From assembly GCA_026985755.1 (NCBI GenBank), contig JALSPX010000274.1, positions 1 through 6,619 of the forward strand: a DNA stretch of 6,619 nucleotides, in the 5' to 3' direction. The notes under the pieces are model-generated. The model was given only the letters and a program-made list of their open reading frames with translations, was not told the origin of the DNA and did no database searches. The translations under genes and the position numbers were made by a program. This stretch comes from Sulfurovum sp. Lineage in GTDB: Bacteria; Campylobacterota; Campylobacteria; Campylobacterales; Sulfurovaceae. Below, piece after piece: positions 1-5,328 of the stretch; the stretch's first letter is position 1, and every line of letters begins with the position of its first letter.

Positions 1-203
1 TTGGCTCCTTTTCACAAACACCTAGTGCACGATTTCTCACTGTTATTAAAAACTCTGGTTTTTCATATCAAATCACAGCTATACCTAATTCTAGCACAAA
101 AAAACTACTTATAGGGCCTTATAGCTCTCGAGAAGAAGCAAATACCGCACTTGTACGTGTAAAAGACCGTATTAATAAAAGTGCTTTTGTCATCAAAAAG
201 TAA
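1..203 (+). CDS. SPOR-domain protein, C-terminal end (partial)
   Basis: Reading from base 3, an open frame of 66 codons ends in TAA at 201-203; its beginning lies outside the window. It opens with GSFSQTPSARFL and continues through NSGFSYQI and LLIGPYSSREEANTAL. This is the usual SPOR layout: a (V)GSF strand, a helix with a conserved Ala, a glycine turn, a second strand, then a GPY/F strand followed by an EEA helix. SPOR domains bind denuded septal peptidoglycan in the periplasm, normally at the C-terminus of a membrane-anchored protein, which fits the position seen here. Only 5 bases separate its stop from the trpE start, so the two are probably co-transcribed. The rest of the protein, and hence its exact role, cannot be seen. 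Confidence 0.8.
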   Translation, partial: GSFSQTPSARFLTVIKNSGFSYQITAIPNSSTKKLLIGPYSSREEANTALVRVKDRINKSAFVIKK

Positions 204-208
204 GCTTA

Positions 209-1615
209 ATGCATAAGACCATTCTCTTCGATCAACTTACTCCTGTAGCACTGTATGGAAAAATCAAAGAGATTTTTCCAGATGAGATTACGATGCTTTT
301 TGAATCAGTCGTCAACACCAGTGATGGAAATTTCTCATTCATTACTATCGGTGCACAAGAACGTCTTAGCTATAAAGACAAAACAACAACCTATACAGAT
401 AAAACAGGCATAAAGAAGACTTTAGATGAGAATCCTTTTGCTTTTTTAAAGTCTTACTACAACAATGTAGACAAAGAAGCCTATAAAGCCAAAGCAGCTG
501 AAGTTGGATTTTCTTTTGTAGATGGTTTTATAGGATTTATTGCGTATGATATGGTCAAGGTATTTGAGCCTACACTTGAAGAGAGCATGGATAATCTACT
601 CGATCCACTGGGCACGCCTGATCTTGATTTGGTACGTCCTAAAATCATTATAGCCTACTCGCACAAATCTGCAAAGCTCACACTAATACGCAATGATGAA
701 ACGATGGATTCAGGCATAAAATCTATAGAAGACCTACTCCACAGCACCTGTACTCCTATGCCACTCAAGCCTGTAGAACTAGAGGGAGAAGGTACTTTTA
801 GCATCGATGAAGCACGTTTTAAAGCCCTTGTTGATGAATCTAAAGAAAACATACGCTCAGGTGATATTTTTCAAATACTCTTGGCAAACAGATATACACA
901 AAAAGGCAAAATTGATCCTCTCTCTTTCTACCGTGTATTACGCTCTAAAAATCCATCACCGTATCTCTTTTTACTTGACTATGAAGATTTTTCTATTTGT
1001 GGATCTAGCCCAGAAGTGATGGTACGTCTAACTGAAGGTGAAATTCTACTACGCCCTATCGCAGGTACGCGTAAACGTGGCAAAAATACCAAAAGGGACA
1101 AAGAGCTTGAGCTTGAGATGTTGGCAGACCCCAAAGAGTGTGCAGAGCACCTCATGCTCATAGATCTTGGACGTAATGACGTAGGACGTGTGGCACAAAC
1201 AGGTACCGTGAAGGTTACTGACATGATGCGCGTAGAAAAATACTCTCACGTGATGCACATGGTCTCAGATGTAGAAGCATATATACACGAAGACAAAGAC
1301 ATGTTTGACCTCTTTGCTGCTACGTTTACCGCAGGTACTATGACAGGTGCACCCAAAATAGAGGCGATGAAACTCATCGCACAGTACGAGGGGCTTAAGC
1401 GTGGTTTTTACTCCGGCTCTGTAGGCTATTTCTCTTTTGACGGAAACATGGACTCTGCCATTGCCATACGTACCTCTCTCATCAAACCTGATAGTATTAC
1501 ACTCCAAGCTGGTGCAGGCATTGTTGCTGACTCTGTGCCTGAATTGGAGTACCTAGAAGTCAAAAATAAACTAGGTGCCCTGCTTGCTACACTCAAAGAG
1601 ATGCAGGCTCTCTGA
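209..1615 (+). CDS. trpE: Anthranilate synthase component I (TrpE)
   Basis: A 468-residue protein of normal family length that converts chorismate to anthranilate, the first committed step of tryptophan synthesis, using ammonia supplied by the TrpG glutaminase subunit in the cytoplasm. The N-terminal domain has the LFES motif (residues 30-33), equivalent to the LLES tryptophan-binding element, so feedback inhibition is likely. The chorismate-binding domain has SGDIFQ (217-222), SSPEVMVRL, RPIAGTR (282-288), EHLMLIDLGRND (313-324), TAGTMTGAPK (374-383) and GAGIVADS (435-442), so the active site looks intact. Alanine in PIAGT points to anthranilate synthase; the PabB paralogue normally has lysine (PIKGT). 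No trpG follows, because the next gene is convergent, so the glutaminase must be elsewhere. The SD before the ATG is weak; coupling to the upstream SPOR gene (5-base gap) may drive initiation. Confidence 0.95.
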   Translation: MHKTILFDQLTPVALYGKIKEIFPDEITMLFESVVNTSDGNFSFITIGAQERLSYKDKTTTYTDKTGIKKTLDENPFAFLKSYYNNVDKEAYKAKAAEVGFSFVDGFIGFIAYDMVKVFEPTLEESMDNLLDPLGTPDLDLVRPKIIIAYSHKSAKLTLIRNDETMDSGIKSIEDLLHSTCTPMPLKPVELEGEGTFSIDEARFKALVDESKENIRSGDIFQILLANRYTQKGKIDPLSFYRVLRSKNPSPYLFLLDYEDFSICGSSPEVMVRLTEGEILLRPIAGTRKRGKNTKRDKELELEMLADPKECAEHLMLIDLGRNDVGRVAQTGTVKVTDMMRVEKYSHVMHMVSDVEAYIHEDKDMFDLFAATFTAGTMTGAPKIEAMKLIAQYEGLKRGFYSGSVGYFSFDGNMDSAIAIRTSLIKPDSITLQAGAGIVADSVPELEYLEVKNKLGALLATLKEMQAL

Positions 1616-1630
1616 TTTAAAACCTCATTC

Positions 1631-1663
1631 TTCGCAGGGGTCAGTTCCATCGCACCATTTTGT
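1631..1663 (+). repeat. Degenerate REP-like remnant after trpE
   Basis: The stretch starting TTCGCAGGGG and running through CCATCGCACC to a T-rich end aligns with the left REP arm found three times further right (TTCGTAGGGA ... CCATCGCACC then GTTTT). It has one gap and several substitutions, roughly 70 percent matched by eye. GTAG is changed to GCAG and no second arm is present. It is probably a decayed single REP, though chance similarity cannot be excluded over so short a span. Confidence 0.35.
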
Positions 1664-1700
1664 TTTTTAAATTTGAAAGTATATTCCCACGAAAATTATA

Positions 1701-1735
1701 AAAAAAAGGAAAGTGCTTCTCCTTTCTTATTTTTT
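1701..1735. terminator. Bidirectional intrinsic terminator between trpE and hepT
   Basis: AAAGGA (1705-1710) pairs with TCCTTT (1720-1725). The arm can extend inward (AAG/CTT) with a small bulge. A T-rich run follows on the plus strand (1727-1735) and an A-run precedes it (1701-1707), which reads as T on the minus strand. Placed between convergent genes, it can end transcription from both; on the minus strand the stem begins right after the hepT stop codon. Confidence 0.65.
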
Positions 1736-2140
1736 CAAATTCTCTTTAATAAATATAAGATATCTCTCTATATCATCTAACTTACGTAACGCATCTTCAC
1801 AGATAATAAGTGAATCTATCTTCTCATAGTCATGTGCCAAAAAATTTCTAAATGATGCAATTTTTGCAAAATCATACGCAAATTGTTTAGGAATAATATT
1901 ATATTCACCCAAAGTGTCTATGGCTTCATAGTAACTTTGTGAGGCTCCTATATTTCTATACTTCAACATCATCTCAGCAATGGCTATACATCCATCACTT
2001 GCCAAATACAAGTAATGTAATACAGCCCCTTCAAACATTGGGTCACTTTTAAAACGTTCTAGACACTCTTGCTGGTATGATTGAAGTAGGGAAACATAGT
2101 ACGCCACACGTTTCATTTTAGCTTCTATTTTATGCTGCAT
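1727..2140 (-). CDS. hepT: HepT-like HEPN-domain toxin (probable RNase)
   Basis: A 137-residue, all-helical-looking protein of usual HepT length. It carries the HEPN/HepT signature RX4HXY: R98, H103 and Y105 in RNFLAHDY. In studied HepT toxins the R and H form the RNase site at a dimer interface, and the tyrosine is AMPylated by the partner antitoxin (Tyr104 in the Shewanella oneidensis protein), which switches the toxin off. All three residues are present, so this copy looks functional. Its ATG lies inside the 3' end of mntA (11-base overlap), with an AGG-containing SD candidate about 12 bases upstream, so translation is probably coupled. The gene ends at the shared terminator convergent with trpE. 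Family and partner are clear; the RNA target is not visible. Confidence 0.88.
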   Translation of the reverse strand: MQHKIEAKMKRVAYYVSLLQSYQQECLERFKSDPMFEGAVLHYLYLASDGCIAIAEMMLKYRNIGASQSYYEAIDTLGEYNIIPKQFAYDFAKIASFRNFLAHDYEKIDSLIICEDALRKLDDIERYLIFIKENLKK

Positions 2141-2486
2141 CTATATATCGCCTAAAGTTTTTAAAATCTATGATTTCATGTTGCTTTTTAAGTTCAAAAA
2201 GTACTCTGCTCTCATGGTCTATTATCACGATACCTTTATGAAGTATATTTTCAAGTAGATAGATATTTTTTACTTCATTTAACACAAGTAAATCTACATC
2301 TATTTTGAATGCTTTTTCAAGCTGATGGTGCAATTGAAGTCTACTATCTAAAGAGGCGTCTTTCAAATACACAGCGATATCTATATCACTTTTTTCTGTT
2401 TGGGTATGTTCTGCATACGAGCCAAACAAATAAGCAAACTTGACACATTTATTGGCATGTAGTATTTTCGAAAGTTTTGTTTTCAT
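2130..2486 (-). CDS. mntA: MntA-like nucleotidyltransferase antitoxin
   Basis: A 118-residue minimal nucleotidyltransferase. GS at residues 22-23 is followed by exactly ten residues and then D34-I-D36, giving the diagnostic GSX10DXD motif; a further acidic position in KIDVDLLVL (D63 or D65) supplies the third carboxylate. Such proteins transfer AMP from ATP to the tyrosine of the RX4HXY motif of HepT, neutralising the toxin (type VII toxin-antitoxin). Antitoxin precedes toxin and overlaps it by 11 bases, the standard arrangement. There is no convincing SD before the ATG, and a TATAAT box ends 5 bases upstream, so the transcript may be leaderless. The active-site residues are complete, so the pair is probably live. 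Confidence 0.88.
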   Translation of the reverse strand: MKTKLSKILHANKCVKFAYLFGSYAEHTQTEKSDIDIAVYLKDASLDSRLQLHHQLEKAFKIDVDLLVLNEVKNIYLLENILHKGIVIIDHESRVLFELKKQHEIIDFKNFRRYIDAA

Positions 2487-2491
2487 AGGAT

Positions 2492-2497
2492 ATTATA
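2492..2497 (-). promoter_or_regulatory. Candidate -10 box for mntA-hepT
   Basis: On the minus strand a perfect TATAAT lies 5 bases before the mntA ATG (2486-2484). Transcription starting 6-8 bases downstream of a -10 box would begin at or next to the A of ATG, giving a leaderless or nearly leaderless mRNA. No good TTGACA-type -35 is visible at 16-18 bases; only an AT-rich stretch is there, which is common in Campylobacterota promoters. Confidence 0.55.
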
Positions 2498-2553
2498 ACG
2501 TAATGATATTAAGTGAAAATATGCAATAGAAATTAGCACTTGAAATCAAACAA

Positions 2554-2689
2554 ATAACACTTCGTAGGGAGCGATTGCCATCGCACCGTTTTATGCAAGC
2601 ATATGCTTATCAATGCGATAGCAATCGTCCCCTACATACCAAACTATAACCAAAGAGTGTTAGGAAGTGTAAGGTTTGTTCTATTTTTT
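2554..2689. repeat. Array repeat, copy A (short REPIN plus right flank)
   Basis: This copy starts at ATAACACTTCGTAGGG, contains a shortened REPIN, and ends after the conserved flank TAACCAAAGAGTGTTAGG. It diverges from the other copies after about 2680 and lacks their terminal hairpin. It sits beyond the 3' end of the minus-strand array, in the 331-base gap between mntA and the beta-barrel gene. Apart from this repeat, the mntA promoter and a terminator, that gap shows nothing coding. Confidence 0.85.
2564..2635. mobile_element. REPIN A (72 bp)
   Basis: Left REP arm 2564-2588 begins GTAGGGAGCGATTGCC. The right arm 2611-2635 is its inverted partner with five mismatches in 25. Each arm has GTAG at its outer foot and an inner GCGAT/ATCGC hairpin, the hallmark of REP sequences mobilised by RAYT (TnpA-REP) proteins. 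The spacer contains the 12-base palindrome AAGCATATGCTT and lacks about 28 bases present in the two longer copies. Confidence 0.7.
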
Positions 2690-2710
2690 AGATTTTGTCG
2701 CTTTCTAGGT

Positions 2711-2741
2711 ATAAAAAATGTAATATTTTTAAATATTACAT
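2711..2741 (-). terminator. Intrinsic terminator for the minus-strand array
   Basis: ATGTAATATTT (2718-2728) and AAATATTACAT (2731-2741) form a perfect 11-bp stem. On the minus strand it is followed directly by a T-run (the A-run at 2713-2718). It lies about 77 bases beyond the stop of the last array gene (2818). The stem has only two G-C pairs, so its efficiency is uncertain. Confidence 0.55.
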
Positions 2742-2817
2742 GCTACTAGAGTACATTCTCCCAAAAATTTTTGCAGTCTCTTAACACATAGCAAGATGCT
2801 AACGCACTATCCAAACG

Positions 2818-3282
2818 TTAAAATTTATATCTCCAAGTGACATAGACAAATGATTCATACCCTCTCTTATCTACATCTTTTAATACCCTTTGAGGATAGA
2901 CACTCACATCTAATTCATAATGATTCCAAGCATATCCGATGCCTGCATCTATACCCTTAGACGCCGAGATATCAAATAAAGTTGCATTCATACCTCCTAG
3001 TAAATAGATACTATTTGGGGCGTCTAGCAGATAGTATTTTAAATGTACAGAAGTATATCCCAAAAGTATTCCTCTTTGCTCTAATCCTAATGTTATTTGT
3101 GGTGTAAAACCATAGTCTATTACCGTATCGAGTTGAGGGGTATACAAGTGATATTTTAAAACATCATCCCACACCATAGTACTCAACCCAACCCCAGCAT
3201 GCCAATCCATTCTATCTATAGGTTCCGATGCATGTATGAGACCATGCTGTATCATTATTATAATAAATATTATTTTTTTCAT
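2818..3282 (-). CDS. Small predicted outer-membrane beta-barrel protein
   Basis: A 154-residue protein using the ATG at 3282, chosen because AAGGAG lies 6 bases upstream; an in-frame extension to 3369 runs into repeat DNA and has no such site. Residues 1-18 (MKKIIFIIIMIQHGLIHA) look like a signal peptide with cleavage after HA. The mature part alternates aromatic and hydrophobic residues in strand-like blocks (HAGVGLSTMVW, ITLGLEQRGILLGY, YLLGGMNATLF, GIGYAWNHYELDVSVY). It ends YVTWRYKF, with the C-terminal aromatic typical of barrels recognised by the Bam machinery. No family is recognised. It is the last gene of the minus-strand array, after three lipoproteins and the Rhs toxin fragment; a shared envelope role is conceivable but unproven. 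Roughly six to eight strands would fit. Confidence 0.65.
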   Translation of the reverse strand: MKKIIFIIIMIQHGLIHASEPIDRMDWHAGVGLSTMVWDDVLKYHLYTPQLDTVIDYGFTPQITLGLEQRGILLGYTSVHLKYYLLDAPNSIYLLGGMNATLFDISASKGIDAGIGYAWNHYELDVSVYPQRVLKDVDKRGYESFVYVTWRYKF

Positions 3283-3305
3283 TTCGTACTCCTTGTATGA
3301 CAATG

Positions 3306-3393
3306 ATAACCAAAGAGTGTTAGGAAGTGTGAGGTTTGTTTGTATTTTAAAGTCTGATATGTATTCCACAGCTGGAGCTGTGGAGTGAGTAAA
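3306..3393. repeat. Array repeat, copy B (right flank plus hairpin only)
   Basis: ATAACCAAAGAGTGTTAGG and the following flank match the other copies, ending in the hairpin ATTCCACAGCT / AGCTGTGGAGT (3363-3386, one G-T pair). The REPIN half is absent; instead the start region of the beta-barrel gene abuts directly. The copy ends at the base before the stop codon of the neighbouring lipoprotein gene. Confidence 0.85.
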
Positions 3394-3858
3394 CTATTGT
3401 GAAGGGAGAGGATGCCCTTTCACTATAGGCACTCCCCAACTATCAGGAGATGAAGTTTCTACTGTATAAGTACCATTCATAGTATCATTACCACTTTTAT
3501 ATGAAAAACCTTGAACCTTTATTGTATTATTTTGAATCACAACATGAATATCACTTGAATTTTGACCACCCTCTTCAAAAGGAAAATCATCGCCATCCAA
3601 GTTTTTCCATATCAGCTCACTTCCATTTAATGCACCTAGTCTATCTGTATATATATGTGTAAGAATATAATTCCAAGAGCCACAGCTTATGCTATGGGCT
3701 CCTCCATCAGAAAATGGTTCATACAATACAATATGATACTGCATCCCATATCCACTCGTTTTACTATAAATTGCTCTATGTGGTGGTTTTTTATCATTGC
3801 AACACGCACTTAATACTATCATCATTACAATACTCATAGTTAACATTATTTTTTTCAT
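3394..3858 (-). CDS. Lipoprotein paralogue 1 of the array (putative immunity-like)
   Basis: A 154-residue protein with a lipoprotein signal: basic start, hydrophobic stretch, and lipobox L16-S-A-C19. AGGAG lies 6 bases before the ATG. It is clearly related to the two lipoproteins upstream in the array: PP at 25-26, the block GYGMQYHIVLY (36-46), a central Cys (C59), the block IYTDRLGALNG, an IWKNLDGDD block, and near the C-terminus GTY then VETSSPDSWGVPI, nearly identical to the end of the 4891-5316 protein. It has an extra 8-residue tail after that motif. C20 and C59 could form a disulfide. Family unknown. By analogy with the copy coupled to the Rhs toxin, it may be an orphan immunity protein. 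It should be envelope-anchored. Confidence 0.75.
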   Translation of the reverse strand: MKKIMLTMSIVMMIVLSACCNDKKPPHRAIYSKTSGYGMQYHIVLYEPFSDGGAHSISCGSWNYILTHIYTDRLGALNGSELIWKNLDGDDFPFEEGGQNSSDIHVVIQNNTIKVQGFSYKSGNDTMNGTYTVETSSPDSWGVPIVKGHPLPSQ

Positions 3859-3878
3859 CTCTTACTCCTATCTAAAAA

Positions 3879-4052
3879 ATTAAACCCAAATTATTCAATA
3901 GAATTTCCAAAATTAGCGATAGTGCTTGTACTGTGGGTGTTTGCAAAGAATCTGAGGTTAACCCAAAGGTTAATCGATGATTATTTGTAAATACCCACGG
4001 TGCAATGACTTTTGCTAGTTTGGTGATTTCTATTGCATATTTTGGGTTAAAT
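3879..4052. repeat. 174-bp imperfect palindrome (hairpin or MITE-like)
   Basis: The left end (ATTAAACCCAAATTATTC) and the reverse complement of the right end (ATTTAACCCAAAATATGC) align, and the match continues without a net gap to the centre at 3965/3966. There TTAACC and GGTTAA pair around CAAA. Arms are about 85 bases and roughly 75 percent complementary by eye. It lies between lipoprotein gene 1 and repeat copy C. An open minus-strand frame crosses it (stop at 3872-3874), but it reads through both arms and into the REPIN and has no SD, so I do not call it a gene. The element resembles a decayed hairpin-type miniature transposon; it could instead fold as an RNA upstream of the lipoprotein gene. 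Confidence 0.7.
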
Positions 4053-4260
4053 ATAACACTTCGTAGGGAGCGATTGCCATCGCACCGTTTTATGCAGGGT
4101 ATACACCAATGCATTTTTTATACAAGCATATCCTTATCGGTGCGATAGCAATCGCTCCCTACATACCAAAGTATAACCAAAGAGTGTTAGGAAGTGTGAG
4201 GTTTGTTTGTATTTTCGCGTCTGATATGCATTCCACAGCTGGAGCTGTGGAATGAGTAAA
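4053..4260. repeat. Array repeat, copy C (full length, about 208 bp)
   Basis: This copy is complete in the order ATAACACTTC, REPIN, right flank with TAACCAAAGAGTGTTAGG, and a perfect hairpin CATTCCACAGCT / AGCTGTGGAATG (4229-4254). TAACACT near the left end and AGTGTTA (4183-4189) form a short outer inverted repeat. It fills the space between lipoprotein genes 1 and 2. The hairpin lies about 10 bases past the stop of gene 2 but has no T-run on either strand, so it is not a classical terminator. Confidence 0.9.
4063..4162. mobile_element. REPIN C (100 bp)
   Basis: REP arms at 4063-4087 and 4138-4162 are inverted copies with one mismatch in 25. Both have outer GTAG feet and inner GCGAT/ATCGC stems. 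The spacer carries TATACACC and TATACAAGC. It is the best-preserved copy in the window. Confidence 0.75.
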
Positions 4261-4263
4261 AAA

Positions 4264-4650
4264 TTATCTAACAGGATACTCGCTATGAGTTCCTCCATTA
4301 TAATCAAAACCATTGATGCTTATTTGTTGCATACTTAAACGAACATTTATCATATCCGAATTTTCCGTAGGGTATATCGTCCTATTATTCGAATCAATCC
4401 ATATTATTTCGCCAATATTCATATCACCCAAACTATCGACATACATATCAGTTTGTACATAACTATAATTTGTACATTTCGTAGGATTGTTCATTTGTGC
4501 ATCTCCCACTACATCATAAAGCCTAAAATGGTGCACCATTCCATGCCCACCACCTTCTATATATTCTGCATATCGTGGTGGTGCGTCTTTACAGCCTACA
4601 CCACAACTTATCAAACCTAAAACCATTAAAAAACTTATTATAAATTTCAT
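4264..4650 (-). CDS. Lipoprotein paralogue 2 of the array (shorter)
   Basis: A 128-residue lipoprotein with signal MKFIISFLMVLG and lipobox L13-I-S-C16. AGGAG lies 6 bases before the ATG. Shared features with its neighbours are a second Cys (C20), PP (24-25), GHGMVHHFRLY (35-45), a central Cys in PTKC (C59), a D-M-Y-x-D-S-L-G block and an IIW block. It is the most divergent copy and stops early: the GTY and SPDSWGVPI ending of its paralogues is replaced by GGTHSEYPVR, immediately before the repeat hairpin. The end may have been trimmed or rewritten when the repeat was joined to the gene. Function is unknown; it may be an orphan immunity-type lipoprotein. Confidence 0.72.
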   Translation of the reverse strand: MKFIISFLMVLGLISCGVGCKDAPPRYAEYIEGGGHGMVHHFRLYDVVGDAQMNNPTKCTNYSYVQTDMYVDSLGDMNIGEIIWIDSNNRTIYPTENSDMINVRLSMQQISINGFDYNGGTHSEYPVR

Positions 4651-4670
4651 TTATTTCTCCTAATTAAATA

Positions 4671-4880
4671 CAACACTTCGTAGGGAGCGATTGCCATCGC
4701 ACCGTTTTATGCAGGGTATACACCAATGCATTTTTTATACAAGCATATCTTTATCGGTGCGATAGCAATCGCCCCCTACATACCAAAGTATAACCAAAGA
4801 GTGTTAGGAAGTGTGAGATTTGTTTGTATTTTAGAGTCTGATATGCATTCCACAGCTGGAGAGACTATGGAATGATTGAA
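4671..4880. repeat. Array repeat, copy D (full length, about 210 bp)
   Basis: It has the same order as copy C and very close identity through the REPIN and right flank. The terminal hairpin (4846-4874) is damaged: CATTCCACAG and CTATGGAATG still pair, but the loop holds an extra GAGA and one pair is broken. It fills the space between lipoprotein genes 2 and 3. Confidence 0.9.
4680..4779. mobile_element. REPIN D (100 bp)
   Basis: Inverted REP arms at 4680-4704 and 4755-4779 with two mismatches in 25, and GTAG at both outer feet. Same length as REPIN C and almost identical to it, suggesting recent duplication or gene conversion. Confidence 0.75.
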
Positions 4881-4890
4881 ATCTGTAATT

Positions 4891-5316
4891 TTAACTAATA
4901 GGCACTCCCCAACTGTCAGGTGAAGTAGTTTCTATTTTGTAGGTGCCATTATGATAACGATCCCATCCTGCGATAACTACTGATTTATTTGAAAACACTA
5001 AAGTTATATTTGCTGGGTCTACACCATAGTCCTTAAAGCCCACATCGCCATACAGACTCTTCCATATCACCTTGTCTCCAGTTACGGTACCCATATCATC
5101 AGTATAAATATCTATTTTTGCATATTCATACCCCGTACAATCTGTAGGATTATGCGAAATTCCTGATGTAGGAATATATATACTAACGTGATAAATCATA
5201 TTGTATCCACCATTTGCATGTACAAATGCACGCTTAGGTGGTTTATTTAAACACTCCGTGCCGCAACCTATTAAACCTAGACCTATTGCTAAATATAGTA
5301 ACATTTTTTTCATCAT
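4891..5316 (-). CDS. Lipoprotein paralogue 3, candidate immunity protein of the Rhs toxin
   Basis: A 141-residue protein from the ATG at 5316, chosen because AAGGAG (5328-5323) lies 6 bases upstream; an in-frame extension to 5343 would start inside the toxin gene. Signal MMKKMLLYLAIGLG and lipobox L15-I-G-C18 predict a lipid-anchored periplasmic protein. It shares with the other two a second Cys (C22), PP (26-27), GYNMIYHVSIY (37-47), a central Cys (C60), IYTDDMGTVTG and an IWKSLYGD block, plus the GTY and IETTSPDSWGVPIS ending also seen in paralogue 1. It starts 10 bases after the Rhs toxin gene, whose stop codon TAA overlaps its SD, so the two are translationally coupled. A lipoprotein directly after an envelope-acting toxin is the expected form of an immunity gene. 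Family not recognised. Confidence 0.75.
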   Translation of the reverse strand: MMKKMLLYLAIGLGLIGCGTECLNKPPKRAFVHANGGYNMIYHVSIYIPTSGISHNPTDCTGYEYAKIDIYTDDMGTVTGDKVIWKSLYGDVGFKDYGVDPANITLVFSNKSVVIAGWDRYHNGTYKIETTSPDSWGVPIS

Positions 5317-5322
5317 TTTTAG

Positions 5323-5328
5323 CTCCTT
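5323..5328 (-). promoter_or_regulatory. Shine-Dalgarno overlapping the Rhs toxin stop codon
   Basis: On the minus strand TAAGGAG combines the toxin stop codon TAA (5329-5327) with the AAGGAG of the next gene. Two ATG codons follow in tandem at 6 and 9 bases. This forces near-coupled translation of the toxin fragment and the lipoprotein and decides the lipoprotein start. Confidence 0.75.

Noticed and set aside
3872..4114. 80-codon minus-strand open frame ending just before the lipoprotein 1 SD, considered as a remnant toxin gene
   Set aside because: It consists of both arms of the 174-bp palindrome plus REPIN sequence, has no SD, and resembles no protein I recognise.
4229..4254. Cassette hairpin considered as an intrinsic terminator
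   Set aside because: No T-run follows the stem on either strand; only the 2711-2741 hairpin meets that requirement in the array.
4053..4880. Repeats considered as integron attC sites because genes run in one orientation with one repeat each
   Set aside because: No RYYYAAC/GTTRRRY core pair is placed correctly, there is no integrase, and the structure fits REPINs with GTAG feet much better.
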